A stretch of 64,000 nucleotides of DNA from Prunus persica (lineage: Eukaryota; Streptophyta; Magnoliopsida; Rosales; Rosaceae): assembly GCF_000346465.2 (NCBI RefSeq), contig NC_034011.1, positions 21,588,264 to 21,652,263 of the forward strand, read 5' to 3'. Of the stretch, positions 1 through 11,558 are shown in pieces. The notes under the pieces are model-generated. The model did not search any database. It worked only from the letters and a program-made list of their open reading frames with translations, and was not told the DNA's origin. The translations under genes were made by a program, and so were the position numbers. Numbering within the stretch: the first letter of the stretch is position 1; every line of letters starts with the position of its first letter.

Positions 1-1114
1 TGTAATCTTAAACCGCGAAATTAAACCAATCCGAGTCACATAGAAAGAATCTTAAACCGAGCTGAACTAAATAATAATTTATTTGATTTGGTTTGGTTTA
101 GTTTGATTTAGGTATTTTTTGATCCGACATAACCCTAAATAATGTTGAGAGGAGGAAGAGGAGGAAGAGAGAAAGAGAATACAATGTACCGTAGCGGGTA
201 GTGCGATGAAACGTGAAATTGGAGTAGGGTGGTCCCCTATATCACATGGGAGAACCAGAAGTTGCAAGAAAAATGGGGACACCTTTTGGGTAGTCGTGAA
301 AGGCTTTCGTCGATTGGGCGTAAAATAAGAAAATTGTACCTACTTTTCAGTAAGATGCATCGTACAAATTTGTTGTCACTTGTCTCATAGCCAGCTACAC
401 ACACAAAGCACCATCACCATATGTTTAGTTACTACTTACTCTACTCTTAATTTATTTTTACTTCTAATGTTTAGGGTGACGATGATGCCACTAATTTGAG
501 TACTGCGCCGATATGCACATTGCCCCCCCCACTAATTTAATCTAATCTGATTTAAGCAAGGCATGTTCATAGTAACACCACGTGAAGGTGACACTCGAAA
601 ATGTGCAAGGATTTCAGAGAGTTGAGTTTGTGGCATTCCCTTCACTTATCCAACCAAAAATGTCCAATAAAACTCTCCTAGAAGACAAGGCTATACAGCG
701 CATCCATGGATGACCCTCTCTTGGGTCTTGGCAGCAGCCCAATTGTTTTTCACGTGCCCAGTTGAGACGTAGAGTCTCCATCATCTTGTTTTGTCACCGT
801 GCAAAACAATCATTGTCCCCTTCTCTTATCCAACCAACTCAAACTCATCAAATTATCTAAATACAATAAAAAATAACAGAGATTGATAATTAAGTATAAA
901 GTTATTAACATAACAGTCAAAAGTTAAATAGTCTGAAACACAAAGTAAAGTAGCATACTAAACTACCCAACAATACATACAAAACGAAACCACCACAAAG
1001 AATTTCATTTTAAACTAATAAACCCTACTTCAGCAATTAGGCTAAAACCCCTTTGCCCCCAAAATTACTAAATAAAACCCTCCTCCTGCCTGCCTGCCTG
1101 CCTGCCTGCCTTCT
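1..1114. other. Intergenic, downstream of the GH17 gene
   Basis: AT-rich spacer with no open frame that looks like protein. It contains G/T-rich runs near 80-115 and a purine-rich stretch near 148-180. The part nearest 1115 should be 3' untranslated sequence of the minus-strand glucanase gene. Nothing else is supported. Confidence 0.5.
1087..1110. repeat. (TGCC)6 microsatellite in the GH17 3' UTR
   Basis: Six perfect tetranucleotide units start directly beyond the stop codon of the glucanase gene, so they should lie in its 3' untranslated region. The locus is likely to vary in length between individuals. Confidence 0.9.
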
Positions 1115-2920
1115 TCAATATCCAGTGGGCAGCTCACATTTCCCATACTCTGCAACCAAAAACAGATATAAACAACATTATTATATTTTACCCCTAAACA
1201 GTATATCAATATAAAGCCAAATCAATGCCCTCGGTAACACCAATGTGTAAACAGTAAAAGGCAAACACAACCCCCAATAAATCATGATCACGTGACGTCA
1301 TTTGACCTCGCGTGCCAACATCTCGTGGACCAAGAGTCAAATTTTCACACGGCAGCGCATTTTAGTATCATAACCATATTATTTCACTAACATGTACCAC
1401 TGCGTAATGAGAAATTACTGTAAAGTACTTACTGGGTGGTTGAGAGACCACGTAGGCCGCCCCGCCAAAATAACACGTGCCGACCCCACGTGCCTTCTTT
1501 TGGTAATAACTGTTGAAAGCGTACGATGCGTGGGCCTCCAGTGTGTTAGGATCATAACACGCGGAGCCTGGCTGGATCTGATGGCAGTCTGCCCCGCCCT
1601 CACCGCAAGCGTAGTCTAGAGCCCTCTGCAGCTTCTCCTTTCCCGCCTCACCATTCGCCACGCACCACGTGTTCCCGGTCAAACTCTTCGACACGTCACC
1701 TCCCCCGTTGACCGGTGCGGTCATGTGTTGGTTTCCAGCGACAGGCGACCGGTGGTCGTGGTAGTTCTTCAACCCTTCAAAAGTAAACGGTATGTCGTAA
1801 ACTTTGCGTTCGTTGGGGAAGAAGAGGCCGTAGTTTCTCTCCGATGTGGGCCCGTTTTTCCTGTCCTCGTTAAACAGAGCGAAGAGATAGACGGTCAAAT
1901 CTGCCTTCGGCCTCAGGGGGGTCCCACCACCGGTCAAGATCCGGCGGACGAGGTTGCCGTTGTAAGCAGCTGCGTTCTCCAAGCTAGCACCTACCTCGTT
2001 CTCATCACCCTTGGAAGGCCAGCCGGTTTCGGATACGACCATGTTAATGTCGTCGTATTTTAAAGCCGACATGGCAGCAAAAACGGCGTCGATCTGAGCG
2101 TCGAAGAGGCTGAGGTAACGGAGACCGTTACCGGCGTCAACTACACCAGGGTTTTGACGGAAGAGAGCATAGTCTAGTGAGATGACGTCGGCGTTTGACT
2201 CGTAAGCGAAATAAGGGTAGGCGTTGACCATGAGGTAGGACCCGGTTTGACGGAGGAACTCGAGCATGGGCTTGAAAACGGTTTCAACGAGTTCGGGTCG
2301 GAACGACCCGGCTGATGCAGGATAGGAGTTTTGAAGGGCGCTCAGGGCAATGGGGGAGGAGACTTTGATGGCGGAGTGGATGTCGAAGTGGATGAGAGCC
2401 GTGTGGATGTTTTTCATGGCGGGGATGAGGAACTTAGTGGTGTTGTGGGTGTCGACGAAGACCTCGTTGCCGACCGCAATGGCTTCGATTTGAGTGTTGG
2501 GGTGGTAAGCGACGACGTTTCGCTGGACCCAGTTGGTGGCGAAGGACTGGGACTTGGCGACGGAGGAGAGGAGCTCGTTAGGGACGTCGACGGTGACCTT
2601 GATGTTGGATCCGGCAAGAGCTCGGAGCACGGCCGGGTCGGAGTCGAAGACCTTCACCCGCTCCAAGCCCTGGGACTTAAGAAGCTGCATCACCCTATAC
2701 GCCGACGGAAGATTGTCGGCAATTCTGCCGTAGTTCACTCCTACAGAAGCTGCATCTGCAAAATGTAGCACAAAACGACAAAACATTAAAAAAGAAAAGA
2801 AAAACCCAAGCACTATTTCAAGATACTAGATAGTTTAATTTGTTCAGCATTTTAGTTACCTGCGTGAGATGATAAAACGGAGAGAAGGAGGAGAGATAGA
2901 GTGAGGAGGTGGCGGTCCAT
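1115..2920 (-). CDS. Glucan endo-1,3-beta-glucosidase, GH17 with C-terminal CBM43 (X8) domain
   Basis: Three exons: 2920-2860, 2755-1433 and 1149-1115, giving 472 residues. Residues 1-20 are a signal peptide, so the enzyme is secreted or wall-bound. The GH17 barrel follows, with the acid/base Glu118 in AVGNEVF and the nucleophile Glu263 in VVSETGWPSKG. GH17 enzymes cut callose-type beta-1,3-glucan. After a Gly-rich linker comes the CBM43 module (about 384-466) with its six cysteines (385, 404, 411, 420, 448, 466), which binds beta-1,3-glucan. The protein ends KCELPTGY with no hydrophobic tail, so a GPI anchor is unlikely. The last exon is only 35 nt; reading on through the last intron would add about 20 unrelated residues, and splicing instead restores the sixth cysteine. 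The exon 1 start gives a clean signal peptide and joins in frame. The closest group is probably the Arabidopsis At5g55180/At4g26830 type (recall, not searched). Confidence 0.93.
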
Positions 2921-3056
2921 GCTCTGGTTTTTGGAGAAACAGAGCATTGCAGAGAGCTGCTGCTTCTTCTTCTTTCTTGCTTATGGTTTGTTTGCAGGTA
3001 ATGGGGGAGTGAAGTGAGCGTGGGGAGTGAGGCAGAGGGAGAGGAGGGGGATGGTG

Positions 3057-3109
3057 CTTTTATGGGGTTAGAGGAATAACGTGGGGATCGAGATGGCGGG
3101 ACCCACGTG
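3057..3109 (-). promoter_or_regulatory. Putative TATA box and G-box of the GH17 gene
   Basis: On the minus strand CATAAAAG (3064-3057) lies about 137 nt before the ATG, a plausible TATA box. A CACGTG G-box core is at 3104-3109, about 40 nt further upstream. Position and motif are seen; function is inferred. Confidence 0.4.
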
Positions 3110-4509
3110 CATGACAGGGACAGGAAAAAAAGACTCCCAACGGACCAGTCGACTATCTTCTTCTTTTCTCCACTAGGCCTTATGGGCCCGACCTCACGTT
3201 CCCCACAAAATCGACCGTTTTATTTTATGATTCACTTCACCTACAGAACATAACATGGATTAATAACACTGCGACGCTCCTAGGGTTCATCAAAATTGTG
3301 GTTTTATTTATTTATTTTAATTTTTATGGGTATTTGGGTTAATGAATATTCATTTTCTACTGTTGAGTGTTTGGCTTGGATTGCTTCCACCTGTCCAATC
3401 AAATGAGCTGGAAGAATGCAACGGATCTAATTAATTGTACAGTGATATTTGTGCATAGGATGCTATGGGGTCCATTGACTTTGGAGGTTTGGGGAATAAT
3501 CATAAATTTAATTACACCATCATATTATATATATATAAATAAATAAATATCTGATGTTTTATTATTATTAATCATTTAACTGGTTTTCGAACGTTGGCCG
3601 CTACTACAAGCAATGGAAGTGCTTAGTCTTTAACGGGAAATCGACCAACCAAAAAAGTCTTCACGGGAAAGTCAAGTAACAATTGGAGATAATCATAGGG
3701 AGAGTTTCCTCATCACTTTTTTAAACACTTAACACATGTATTTACACATTATTATAAGAAAGTCAAGTAACAATCTAACATTTGAAGATAATGATATTCA
3801 AAATAATGCATGTTTAAGGGCTAATGGCATCATGAAAAATGTTTTTGAAGAGAAATCACTTAACTTTAGGCATTTGTTACGTCAAGTTTAGGACATTCGA
3901 GATCAGCAGTTACTCAAATGTTGAATCCAAACCTTTCCTTAAAATCTAGATCCTCCTGAGTCTTTTTTTCTTGTTAAAAAAAAAATATTTATAACAAAGA
4001 TATTGGGGATTCACTCGAGCAACCAAACCCCTTGTAAAGCTCTATTTTTTATTATAAGCACATTGACATCTTTATATAAATAAAATAAAATAAAAATTCA
4101 GATGGTTTCTTGGAAAAGTACTTCCTAAAAAAGCACATAGATAGAAAGTGATAACATAATATCTTTAAGAAAAGAAATTCTTAAGAAGTCTTAGTATCTC
4201 TTCCTTGCTATCCATCAGGTCATAACACCACTACTGCACCCAAAAAGCCAACTTATGCATATATCTATAGAGAAGTTGCTTTCCCTCCCTTGGCTACATC
4301 CAAAAGCTTTTTTTGATCTTGTCCATGAGAGAGACATTACATGCATGTTAGCACATCTAACAAATTGTCATCAATCAATAAATAAAGCAAAAAAAAACAA
4401 ATAGCCTTGGAATATAAATTTATAACATGAGGAGGACTTTCCTTTGTCTGTTTCTCGAAGCATTGATGAAAGAATACAACCCCTTGACGTTGACCCAAAA
4501 GCTTATCTT
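3110..4509. other. Intergenic between GH17 and SUMO
   Basis: AT-rich spacer separating two divergently transcribed genes. It has short TA and A runs (about 3522-3550 and 3975-3990). No coding frame, RNA gene or clear inverted repeat was found by eye. Confidence 0.4.
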
Positions 4510-4636
4510 TGGGCCTAGAGGGACCTTGAGGCCCTATTTGTGTAATGGGCTTATTCTAATTTACCAACTTTTTTTAGTGGGTTTTTTTTGGGACGAAGCT
4601 TTCAGTGGGTTATATGACTTTTTGCACTTTAGCCCA
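4510..4636 (+). promoter_or_regulatory. Cluster of site II (TGGGCY) motifs upstream of SUMO
   Basis: TGGGCC at 4510-4515, TGGGCT at 4546-4551 and its complement AGCCCA at 4631-4636 lie 150-280 nt before the SUMO ATG. Site II elements are known from promoters of housekeeping and proliferation genes in plants, which fits a constitutive SUMO gene. Function is inferred. Confidence 0.45.
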
Positions 4637-4791
4637 GACCCATGATTTTACGAATGAGCGCCGTGGGGGTACAACCGAGAAAATAAAAAACAATAGGAGA
4701 GAGACAAGAGAACCCTAATTTCATTCGTTTTACAAAGACCATAGAGAGACCGAGAGAGACAGAGACAGAGACTCATAGCCAGAAGACGAAG

Positions 4792-6087
4792 ATGTCGACT
4801 CCGCAGCAAGAAGAGGACAAGAAGCCCAACGATCAAGCTGCCCACATCAACCTCAAAGTGAAAGGCCAGGTCCTTATTTCTTATCTGAACTTCACCCATC
4901 TGTGTTCTTTGGTTGTTTTTTCTTTTTAATTTTTTTTAATTTTTTTTTTCCTTGTGTTGATTGTAATTTTGGCCTCTCATGAGTTCTTCAAGTTTTGAAT
5001 TTTAAGAATTATTTGAAGTTAATATGTTGCATGTTCTTTTGGCCTTTTAGGGGTTTTTTTGGCAAAATGCCTGCTTATGTTTTTCTTTCCTTTTTTTATT
5101 CATAAAGACTATCAGTTTAATTTTAATATGATTCAGATTGTATGATTTCTGAGAAAGCTGACCGCGGGAAAGAAAATGCATAAGAGGGTTGTTGTTTTTC
5201 AATTCCGACAGCCTAGTTTTTGTTTGGCTTAAGGTATTTAGATTGATATAATGATTAGGCTGTGTTTGGTTGCGGTTTTATGCTTATATCCGTGGTCTAT
5301 AATCTCTTGTAATTCCGGCTGTACTTCATTTACCCTTTTATTATTTTGTAATACTATTGTTTTTATTCTTGCCCATTATGATGATTTTGCTTCCTAAGTA
5401 ATTGAATTGTGTGTGTTCTTATCTCCTTGAAGTATGTTTGTCATTGTTCTATATTGTCTTTTGTCATGATAATAAGATAGTGGGTGATTTGTTTGTTGAG
5501 TTGCATTTAGTTCCATTTATTTATGTCTCCATCCCATAACTTTACCGTCTCGTGTTCATTTAATTCCATTTTTGCAATAGAGTTTGAGATTTTCTTCTTG
5601 GTAATTCCAAAAGTATTGCATCATAATCTACGAATTTGTTTGTGAGTGTTATGCTCTGAAGATAGAGATTTTGTCGTGAAAACTTTGGTGAGCAGATGAA
5701 TGATGATTTTGTATTTCATTTGCAGGATGGGAATGAAGTGTTTTTCAGGATCAAACGAAGCACTCAACTGAAGAAGCTTATGAACGCATATTGTGATCGC
5801 CAGTCTGTGGAGCTGAATTCAATTGCCTTCTTGTTTGATGGTCGCCGTCTACGAGCAGAGCAGACGCCTGATGAGGTCCCTCTCTCTTCTATCACATTTA
5901 CATAATTTACATGTGTCTCCTCATACACACACGGCCATTCACTTGGAACCACACGTGTACACAGTCACTCATGTTTTCTGCAGGATGATGAATTGTTTGT
6001 ATTGTTTCCTTGTTTCAGCTGGAAATGGAGGATGGTGATGAGATTGATGCAATGCTTCATCAAACTGGAGGAGCCGTACAGATTTGA
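4792..6087 (+). CDS. SUMO: Small ubiquitin-related modifier (SUMO1/2 type)
   Basis: Three exons, 4792-4869, 5726-5875 and 6019-6087, give a 98-residue precursor. The short acidic and lysine-rich N-terminal tail (about 1-17) is followed by the ubiquitin fold from INLKVKGQ to MLHQTGG. The Gly93-Gly94 pair is the cleavage and conjugation site; a SUMO protease would remove the four-residue tail AVQI, and the new C terminus is then joined to target lysines through the E1/E2 (SCE1) pathway. The exon borders fall after KGQ and after TPDE. The first intron is about 0.86 kb. The strong match over the whole length and the intact GG motif suggest a functional gene. Confidence 0.96.
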
Positions 6088-7203
6088 TACTATATGCTCT
6101 TATTGGAAGGAAGCTGTTGTTATGATGAAGACCACTGTGTTCTATGGATCTAGGGTTTCAAGCATTAGGTTTTTTGGTTTTGTACAAGAACTTTTGTAGT
6201 AGTATTTTGATTAAGTAAATTGATGTGGAACTTGGCATCTGAGTATGGTTTTCCTTTCAATTTCATAGTCTTGTGTGGCAAGGCTGTATTTTAATCCAAT
6301 TAGAATTTGATGTATAATTTCTACTCATATAGTGTTTCCATTGTCATCCCTTTCGCTCTCCTGTTTTTTCATTCATCGTAAAAAATTTGACTGCTTAAAC
6401 GATTACCAGAATTTAATGTAATCTTTTGTTACTATCAATGGATTGCAGTTGTTTAACATATGCATACAAATTGAAAGATTACTATGGACCTGAATCTAAT
6501 CAGATTAATAAAAAATAAAAAAGAATGATGATTTGAATTTTATAGTCCAATTATGATGCAAATCAGATTCAGATAAGTATTTGTCATCTTTCTTTATTAA
6601 CTGAAACGAACGGTCTGTTCTGAACTCGTCACTTACCAACTTTTTGAAAGAACAAAAAAAAAAAAAAAAAAAAAGTAGAAGAATTACGCTGAAGTTCCTT
6701 ATGATACATTATGTACAAATGTAAAGATTGTCTGCCCCAACAATTAACAAGTGGAAACAAAACTGAAAAGAATGAAAGGAATAAAAAACGCAGCTCTTCC
6801 TGTGGTATTAACATGTCGCTGTCGCTACATCTCTTACATATTCTTCTTTGGCCAAATGCATCTCTTCTTAGATTGTTCAAGTCAAGGTTGTGTTTTTACA
6901 CGGTGTCGCCAGCACTTCTCAAACAAAGTACTCTCTTGACTGTGTTCCTCAAAAAACTATCCAAACCCTACTCAAGGTTGATTTTCCTTCTTAATTCTGA
7001 CTGCAAAGCCAAAACCAAAATATAATAGGTTTATGTTTAGGAGCATGCAGACTCAGGAATAAGAAAAGAAAAAGCGAAAACACGTGTTAACTTATGTTAA
7101 TAGCAACCATGAAACACATATTGTGTGTGCAAAATGACTGTACATGTGCCTAGCAAGTGTATTTCTGTGCTGCAATCTTGTGCAGGGAAGTGAAATCCAT
7201 AAT
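6088..7203. other. Intergenic, 3' sides of SUMO and the membrane-protein gene
   Basis: Convergent spacer. The left part should hold the SUMO 3' UTR. An A run lies at about 6654-6674. Open frames here are short and resemble no family; nothing further is supported. Confidence 0.4.
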
Positions 7204-10200
7204 CTAAAATTCACACATTAGACTGCTAACCAGATTCCGTGTCTCAACGGTCGGCTTGCTACGTCTTGAATCTTCACGCCGTGATCTCCGGGTTCGACCC
7301 AGTAATCTTTGGATAAACTCTTGTATATGATTATAAATGCTGTAACCATCGCATAAAATAACCATCAGCAAGGCAAAGGAATTTATTTGCATGCAGACTG
7401 AAAGAAATGGATTATTATTCGTCATGCTATAAGCAGGAAGCCAGCAATAGAAGTTCAAAACAATAAGTTTAAAAAGTACATGTATATATAATTAAAAAAA
7501 AGGTTAATAGTATCTTCCAAGGCCACCACTGACCACCATTTTTCCATTATAAGAGAAATCTCCCCTTATGATCTCCCAAGATTCTGCAGTTGCCCCAACA
7601 CTACTGCACAAGTCAAAAACCCTTCAAATCTTACATATCTTCCAAAGCAAATGTCCAGCACAACCCCCACAATCAGGGAGGACAGCTACAATGAGGCTGT
7701 TCTAAGGTCTGACAAACCCAATTCTGAAAAAACTTTATTTATCCTTTTTCTTTTTCTTTTTAGTTGCTATTTTCAGATTTCCACTTTGGCCTAAATATCT
7801 AATTGAATATGTACATTATCAGAGTGGTATAGTGCAAGATATTACCATGAAACTTTGTAATGATGCCGAAATTAGCCATCAGCATATATTGTCCTAGCTA
7901 TCAAATAAATTTTAACAATGGCTTAAGCAACCATGACAAACGTCTATGCATAAAAATAAAAATAAAAATAAAAAGCTAGAGAGCAGAAAAATGCAGATCA
8001 CTAAACAAGATGTAAGTAGTGCTAAAGAAAAGAATAAGCATACCTAAGGCGATGCCTGTTACAAGCTATGAAGAATGCAACAAAACCATTTAAGATACTC
8101 CTGATCGCACGGAAAACCTGAAACCCAAAAAGAAAAGAATGGTGATCAATAAAACCATCTACCTGACATTGTCAAAAGGCATAACTGCAATTATATACTT
8201 TTATCTTCCAAACCTGAGAAAAGAGGTCATTCCAAAGTGAACGCCATATGGAAACTTCAACCGTTCTCACAGTTGCCTGAGAGGCTGAAGCAAACTGGAA
8301 TATGCTGCTAGTAAACTGCCATATGTCTCGAAGCATGTCATATATACAGGCACAAATAAAAGCTAGGACATTGGCTACTGCAACGACCATGCGAACCGGA
8401 GCATAGACTATTTCCCATAGCATCCTCAACATAGGGTATACAATGGAAGTTCCTGCAACACAATGCAAACAAGACTACATGCAATTAATACAAGATTTTT
8501 TGTCAATTGTATGACGCCATTGATAATATAACTTAAGAAAAATGGGTGATCCAAAAAATTTGATGACCTACCAATGCTCCAGATGGCCGATAGGAGAAAC
8601 CATATTGGAACTAGTAAAATCTGTACCAGGTTCCCCACTAGACTGCATGAAGATCCAACCAGAATCCAAATGATTGAACAGAGGCTTTCTATTACTTCAA
8701 TAAGCACATTCCATACTGGAATGAGGAATCCAAAACACTCCAGAAGAGGTTCTGCCAATGGCTGAGCGAGAACTGAAATAAAGGATCGAGTGGTGCTTCT
8801 GATTGTCAGAAACCACTGAACAGCTTTCTGAGAGTTGTGTAGAAATAGCATTGTTCCCAAGTATTTGATCCTTGATATCATCGACCAGGTCTCTATCCAA
8901 TCAAATAGAGGCCCACAAAGACGAGATGCAGTTACCTTGAGAACTGGAACATTTTTGTATAGGTCATAAAATCCTATTAGAACAGTGACAACTGAGATCA
9001 GCACATATAATGCTCTTGCAAGAGGGCACATCCACGGGCGATAGATATGGCAAAACCCTGGGTATGACTGAAGGAAGATAACCCAAGATGGAAGCCCAGC
9101 CTCAAGCAACGTCAGTAACCGAAGATCAGACATTATTATTTCTCTTAGTTTAAATGGGAGGTCGCGGTCATTGAACCTGAACAAAATAAGTACATCCCTG
9201 TACTGGGTAGCTTCAACAGCATCTACAGAGTCACTGGTATAGGTATCCACAGTTACTGGTATAGCATCTTCCCTGAACTGGGTAGCTTTAAAAGCATCAT
9301 CACAGGTTGTCTTTACAGTCTCTGGTATAGCGTCTTCACAGTCGCTGGTAAAGGTCTCAGAGTTTAGCATTTCATCTTCACAGTCCCAGGTATAGACGTC
9401 AGAGTTTTGAATTTCATCTTCACAGTTACAGGAATAAGCCTCAGAGTTCTGCATTTCATCTTCACTGTAACAGGTATAGGTCTCAGAATCTTCAGAGTCA
9501 CTGATATAGGTCTCAGGATTTTGCATTTCCTCAGAATAAGTATCTAGTTCAACTCCAGTGCTGATGGACGTGGTTATTTTCCGCCTCTTATAAGGCCCAC
9601 TAGGTGGAGGTGGTGTATGTGCAACACTGGTCCCATTTTCACTGGTTTCCGGATGTACACTATAGTTGCTACTAAGGCAGTGGAGAGAGTTTTCCTCCAT
9701 AGACAGATTATTATACGAGAGATTTTCTTCAACAACCGGCATAGTTTCTGGATATTCTTCGGCATCTGGATATTCTTTGGCATCAAAGAAGACCTCTCCT
9801 AGAAAAGTTTAAAAACAAAAGACCATTGCATACTCATTTTCATTGGTATTAGAGAAATACAGTAGTGTCAGCAGCCATCATGTAGCATAGTGGCACCTAT
9901 GAAAATCTAACACTTTTTCCAGACAAAGAAATTCTCCAATTATATGTTTATCCAAATTTTCTAATAAACCAACAAAGGAGAATTTTTCAAAAGGAAATTC
10001 TCGTTCTGAGCTTCATGAATTTACCTTCTGAGTCCTGTGCAACAGAAACACCCTCGTGGAGACTACCTATGGCAGAATTCAGATACTCTTTCAACTGTAG
10101 CTGCTCAGAGATTGTTCCTGAGAACCATGAAGATATACAACTTGCAGCTTGAGCAATACTGTCAAATTCCCATCTTTGCATGAATTTAGCCTCTACAGCC

Positions 10201-11269
10201 AGCGATGTATCAGTCTGCACGTGACATCAAAACCATATAACACAACAACACTTACAAAGAACTGCAAACAACTATTGAAGGATATAGAAAGGGGGTGATA
10301 CCTGAAGCTCATTGACGTAATTAATACCTCGAACATTGCTCCATGCAACTTCAAACACAATAAAACCATACAAGGTCCTATGCAACTCCTGGCTTAGAAG
10401 CAAAGAAGTCCTTAGTTTCTTTACAGGTAGCAATACCTTCTTCTGAGACTTAATCAACGAGAACCACCTAGCAAACTTCTTTGGTTTTGCAGTCTTGGGT
10501 AAGGAGCAAGCATCCTTTCCTTCTGTTCTCAACTTCCGTGCTTTAGAGTTGGCAAAAGGAGATAACCTTGACTGAAAATCAAACAAATATAAACTCTATT
10601 CCTCCGTAAAATTGAATTGGAAAAAAATAAAAAAAATAAAAATTCATAAGTTGGAACATTATGGGGGGTGTAGTGACTAGTGATTGACCTTGGTAACCAT
10701 CAATTGCCACAAGTGTGCTGACCGTGAGCCTAGCCATGGCCGATTGTCAACCAAGATATAGAATTTCTTGCTTTCAGGGGCCAGGAAAAGGCTAAGATCC
10801 GAAAGGTAAGACTGCAAGTCTCTGCAATCAAATAGCACAAAACACATCACTTCATAATTTACACAAAAAAGAAAATAAGCAAAAACAGCAGCACATAATA
10901 TGTTTCCAGAGGTGAAAAAGCACAAGGTTTTCTCTGCATTTAGCAATACTAAATCACTATCACAACAAAATACACATACATACACAAGAGCTGAAAATTA
11001 GAATCCAGCATCAACTTCACTTGTAAATTGACCTGGTTGCCAGTGTTAAGCAAATTAAAATTTATGACATAAAACTCAGAATCAAGGCTGCTAAACCACT
11101 TCTGGCACAGACTAAAACATGCTTGTTGCCTCAAAACGAGAATAAATTAAGCAAATTAATAACAAATATAATTAGAATTTAAGAAGTACAAATAAGAAAT
11201 TTAAGATTGTTACCCAATTTGCAAACTGGTGAGGGGGAAAATACAGCGACCAGCGTCACATTTCCCCAT
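7204..11269 (-). CDS. Uncharacterised plant multi-pass membrane protein with acidic repeat region
   Basis: Eight exons: 11269-11214, 10821-10689, 10571-10302, 10214-10025, 9798-8572, 8452-8214, 8117-8044 and 7339-7204, all in phase, giving 774 residues. I do not recognise a named domain. The N-terminal part starts MGKCDAGRCIFPLTSLQIG and contains FYILVDNRPWL; a basic stretch rich in Lys/Arg covers about 95-140. Residues about 303-416 are an acidic region of imperfect 14-residue repeats, preceded by a KRRK patch (287-290). The C-terminal half has several hydrophobic segments (for example around VLISVVTVLIGFY, FGFLIPVWNVLIEV and VRMVVAVANVLAFICACIY), so it is probably an integral membrane protein. 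The tail is Arg-rich. The start was chosen because an upstream ATG in the 5' leader runs into a stop in its own frame. Family resemblance to plant-only unknown proteins is recall. Function is unknown. Confidence 0.8.
9200..9541 (-). repeat. In-frame 42-bp (14-residue) acidic repeat inside the membrane-protein gene
   Basis: Units of the pattern EDEMQNSEAYSCNC, EDEIQNSDVYTWDC and EDEMLNSETFTSDC follow one another, flanked by shorter or decayed units (EEMQNPETYISDS, EDSETYTCYS, EDAIPETVKTTCDD). Most differences are substitutions that keep the frame and the acidic, Ser/Tyr-rich character. The region is probably disordered. Confidence 0.85.
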
Positions 11270-11495
11270 CACAATCAAGCTTTGCGCCCAATTTGTCACC
11301 AATCACTGCTTCACAGAATTCACAAATGCAATTAATACAATACACAATCCAACATATGAATACATACTATGTGTATATCATGCATGCATATGTTGTATGT
11401 ATGTATGCATTTACTAGAGAGAGAGAGAGACCTTGTTGATGAAGAAGAAGGAAATTCCATAGAAAGAAGAGAAAGCAATCACCGGCGAACTTCAT
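11256..11495 (-). other. Putative upstream ORF in the spliced 5' leader, overlapping the main start
   Basis: An ATG at 11495 opens MKFAGDC and the following hydrophobic residues to the donor after 11432. If joined to the acceptor before 11305, the frame ends at TGA 11258-11256, 11 nt beyond the last base of the main ATG (11269-11267). Both splice sites look acceptable, but the leader intron is inferred only from the sequence. Confidence 0.4.
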
Positions 11496-11546
11496 AACAG
11501 AGACAAAGGCACGCCGAGAAAGAAAGAGAGACAGAGAGAATGGGGA

Positions 11547-11558
11547 GTCCACGTGGAC
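11547..11558. promoter_or_regulatory. Perfect 12-bp palindrome with ACGT core (G-box)
   Basis: GTCCACGTGGAC is a perfect palindrome containing CACGTG, 52 nt upstream of the leader ATG of the minus-strand gene. G-boxes are bound by bZIP and bHLH factors. It may equally lie in the 5' leader. Confidence 0.4.

Noticed and set aside
2331..2768. 145-codon frame antisense to the GH17 exon
   Set aside because: Shadow of the GC-rich coding exon on the other strand, biased in Gly, Val and Asp.
7204..7340. tRNA-like B box (GGTTCGACCC at about 7291) on the plus strand
   Set aside because: No A box or acceptor stem pairs around it, and the bases belong to the last exon of the minus-strand membrane-protein gene.
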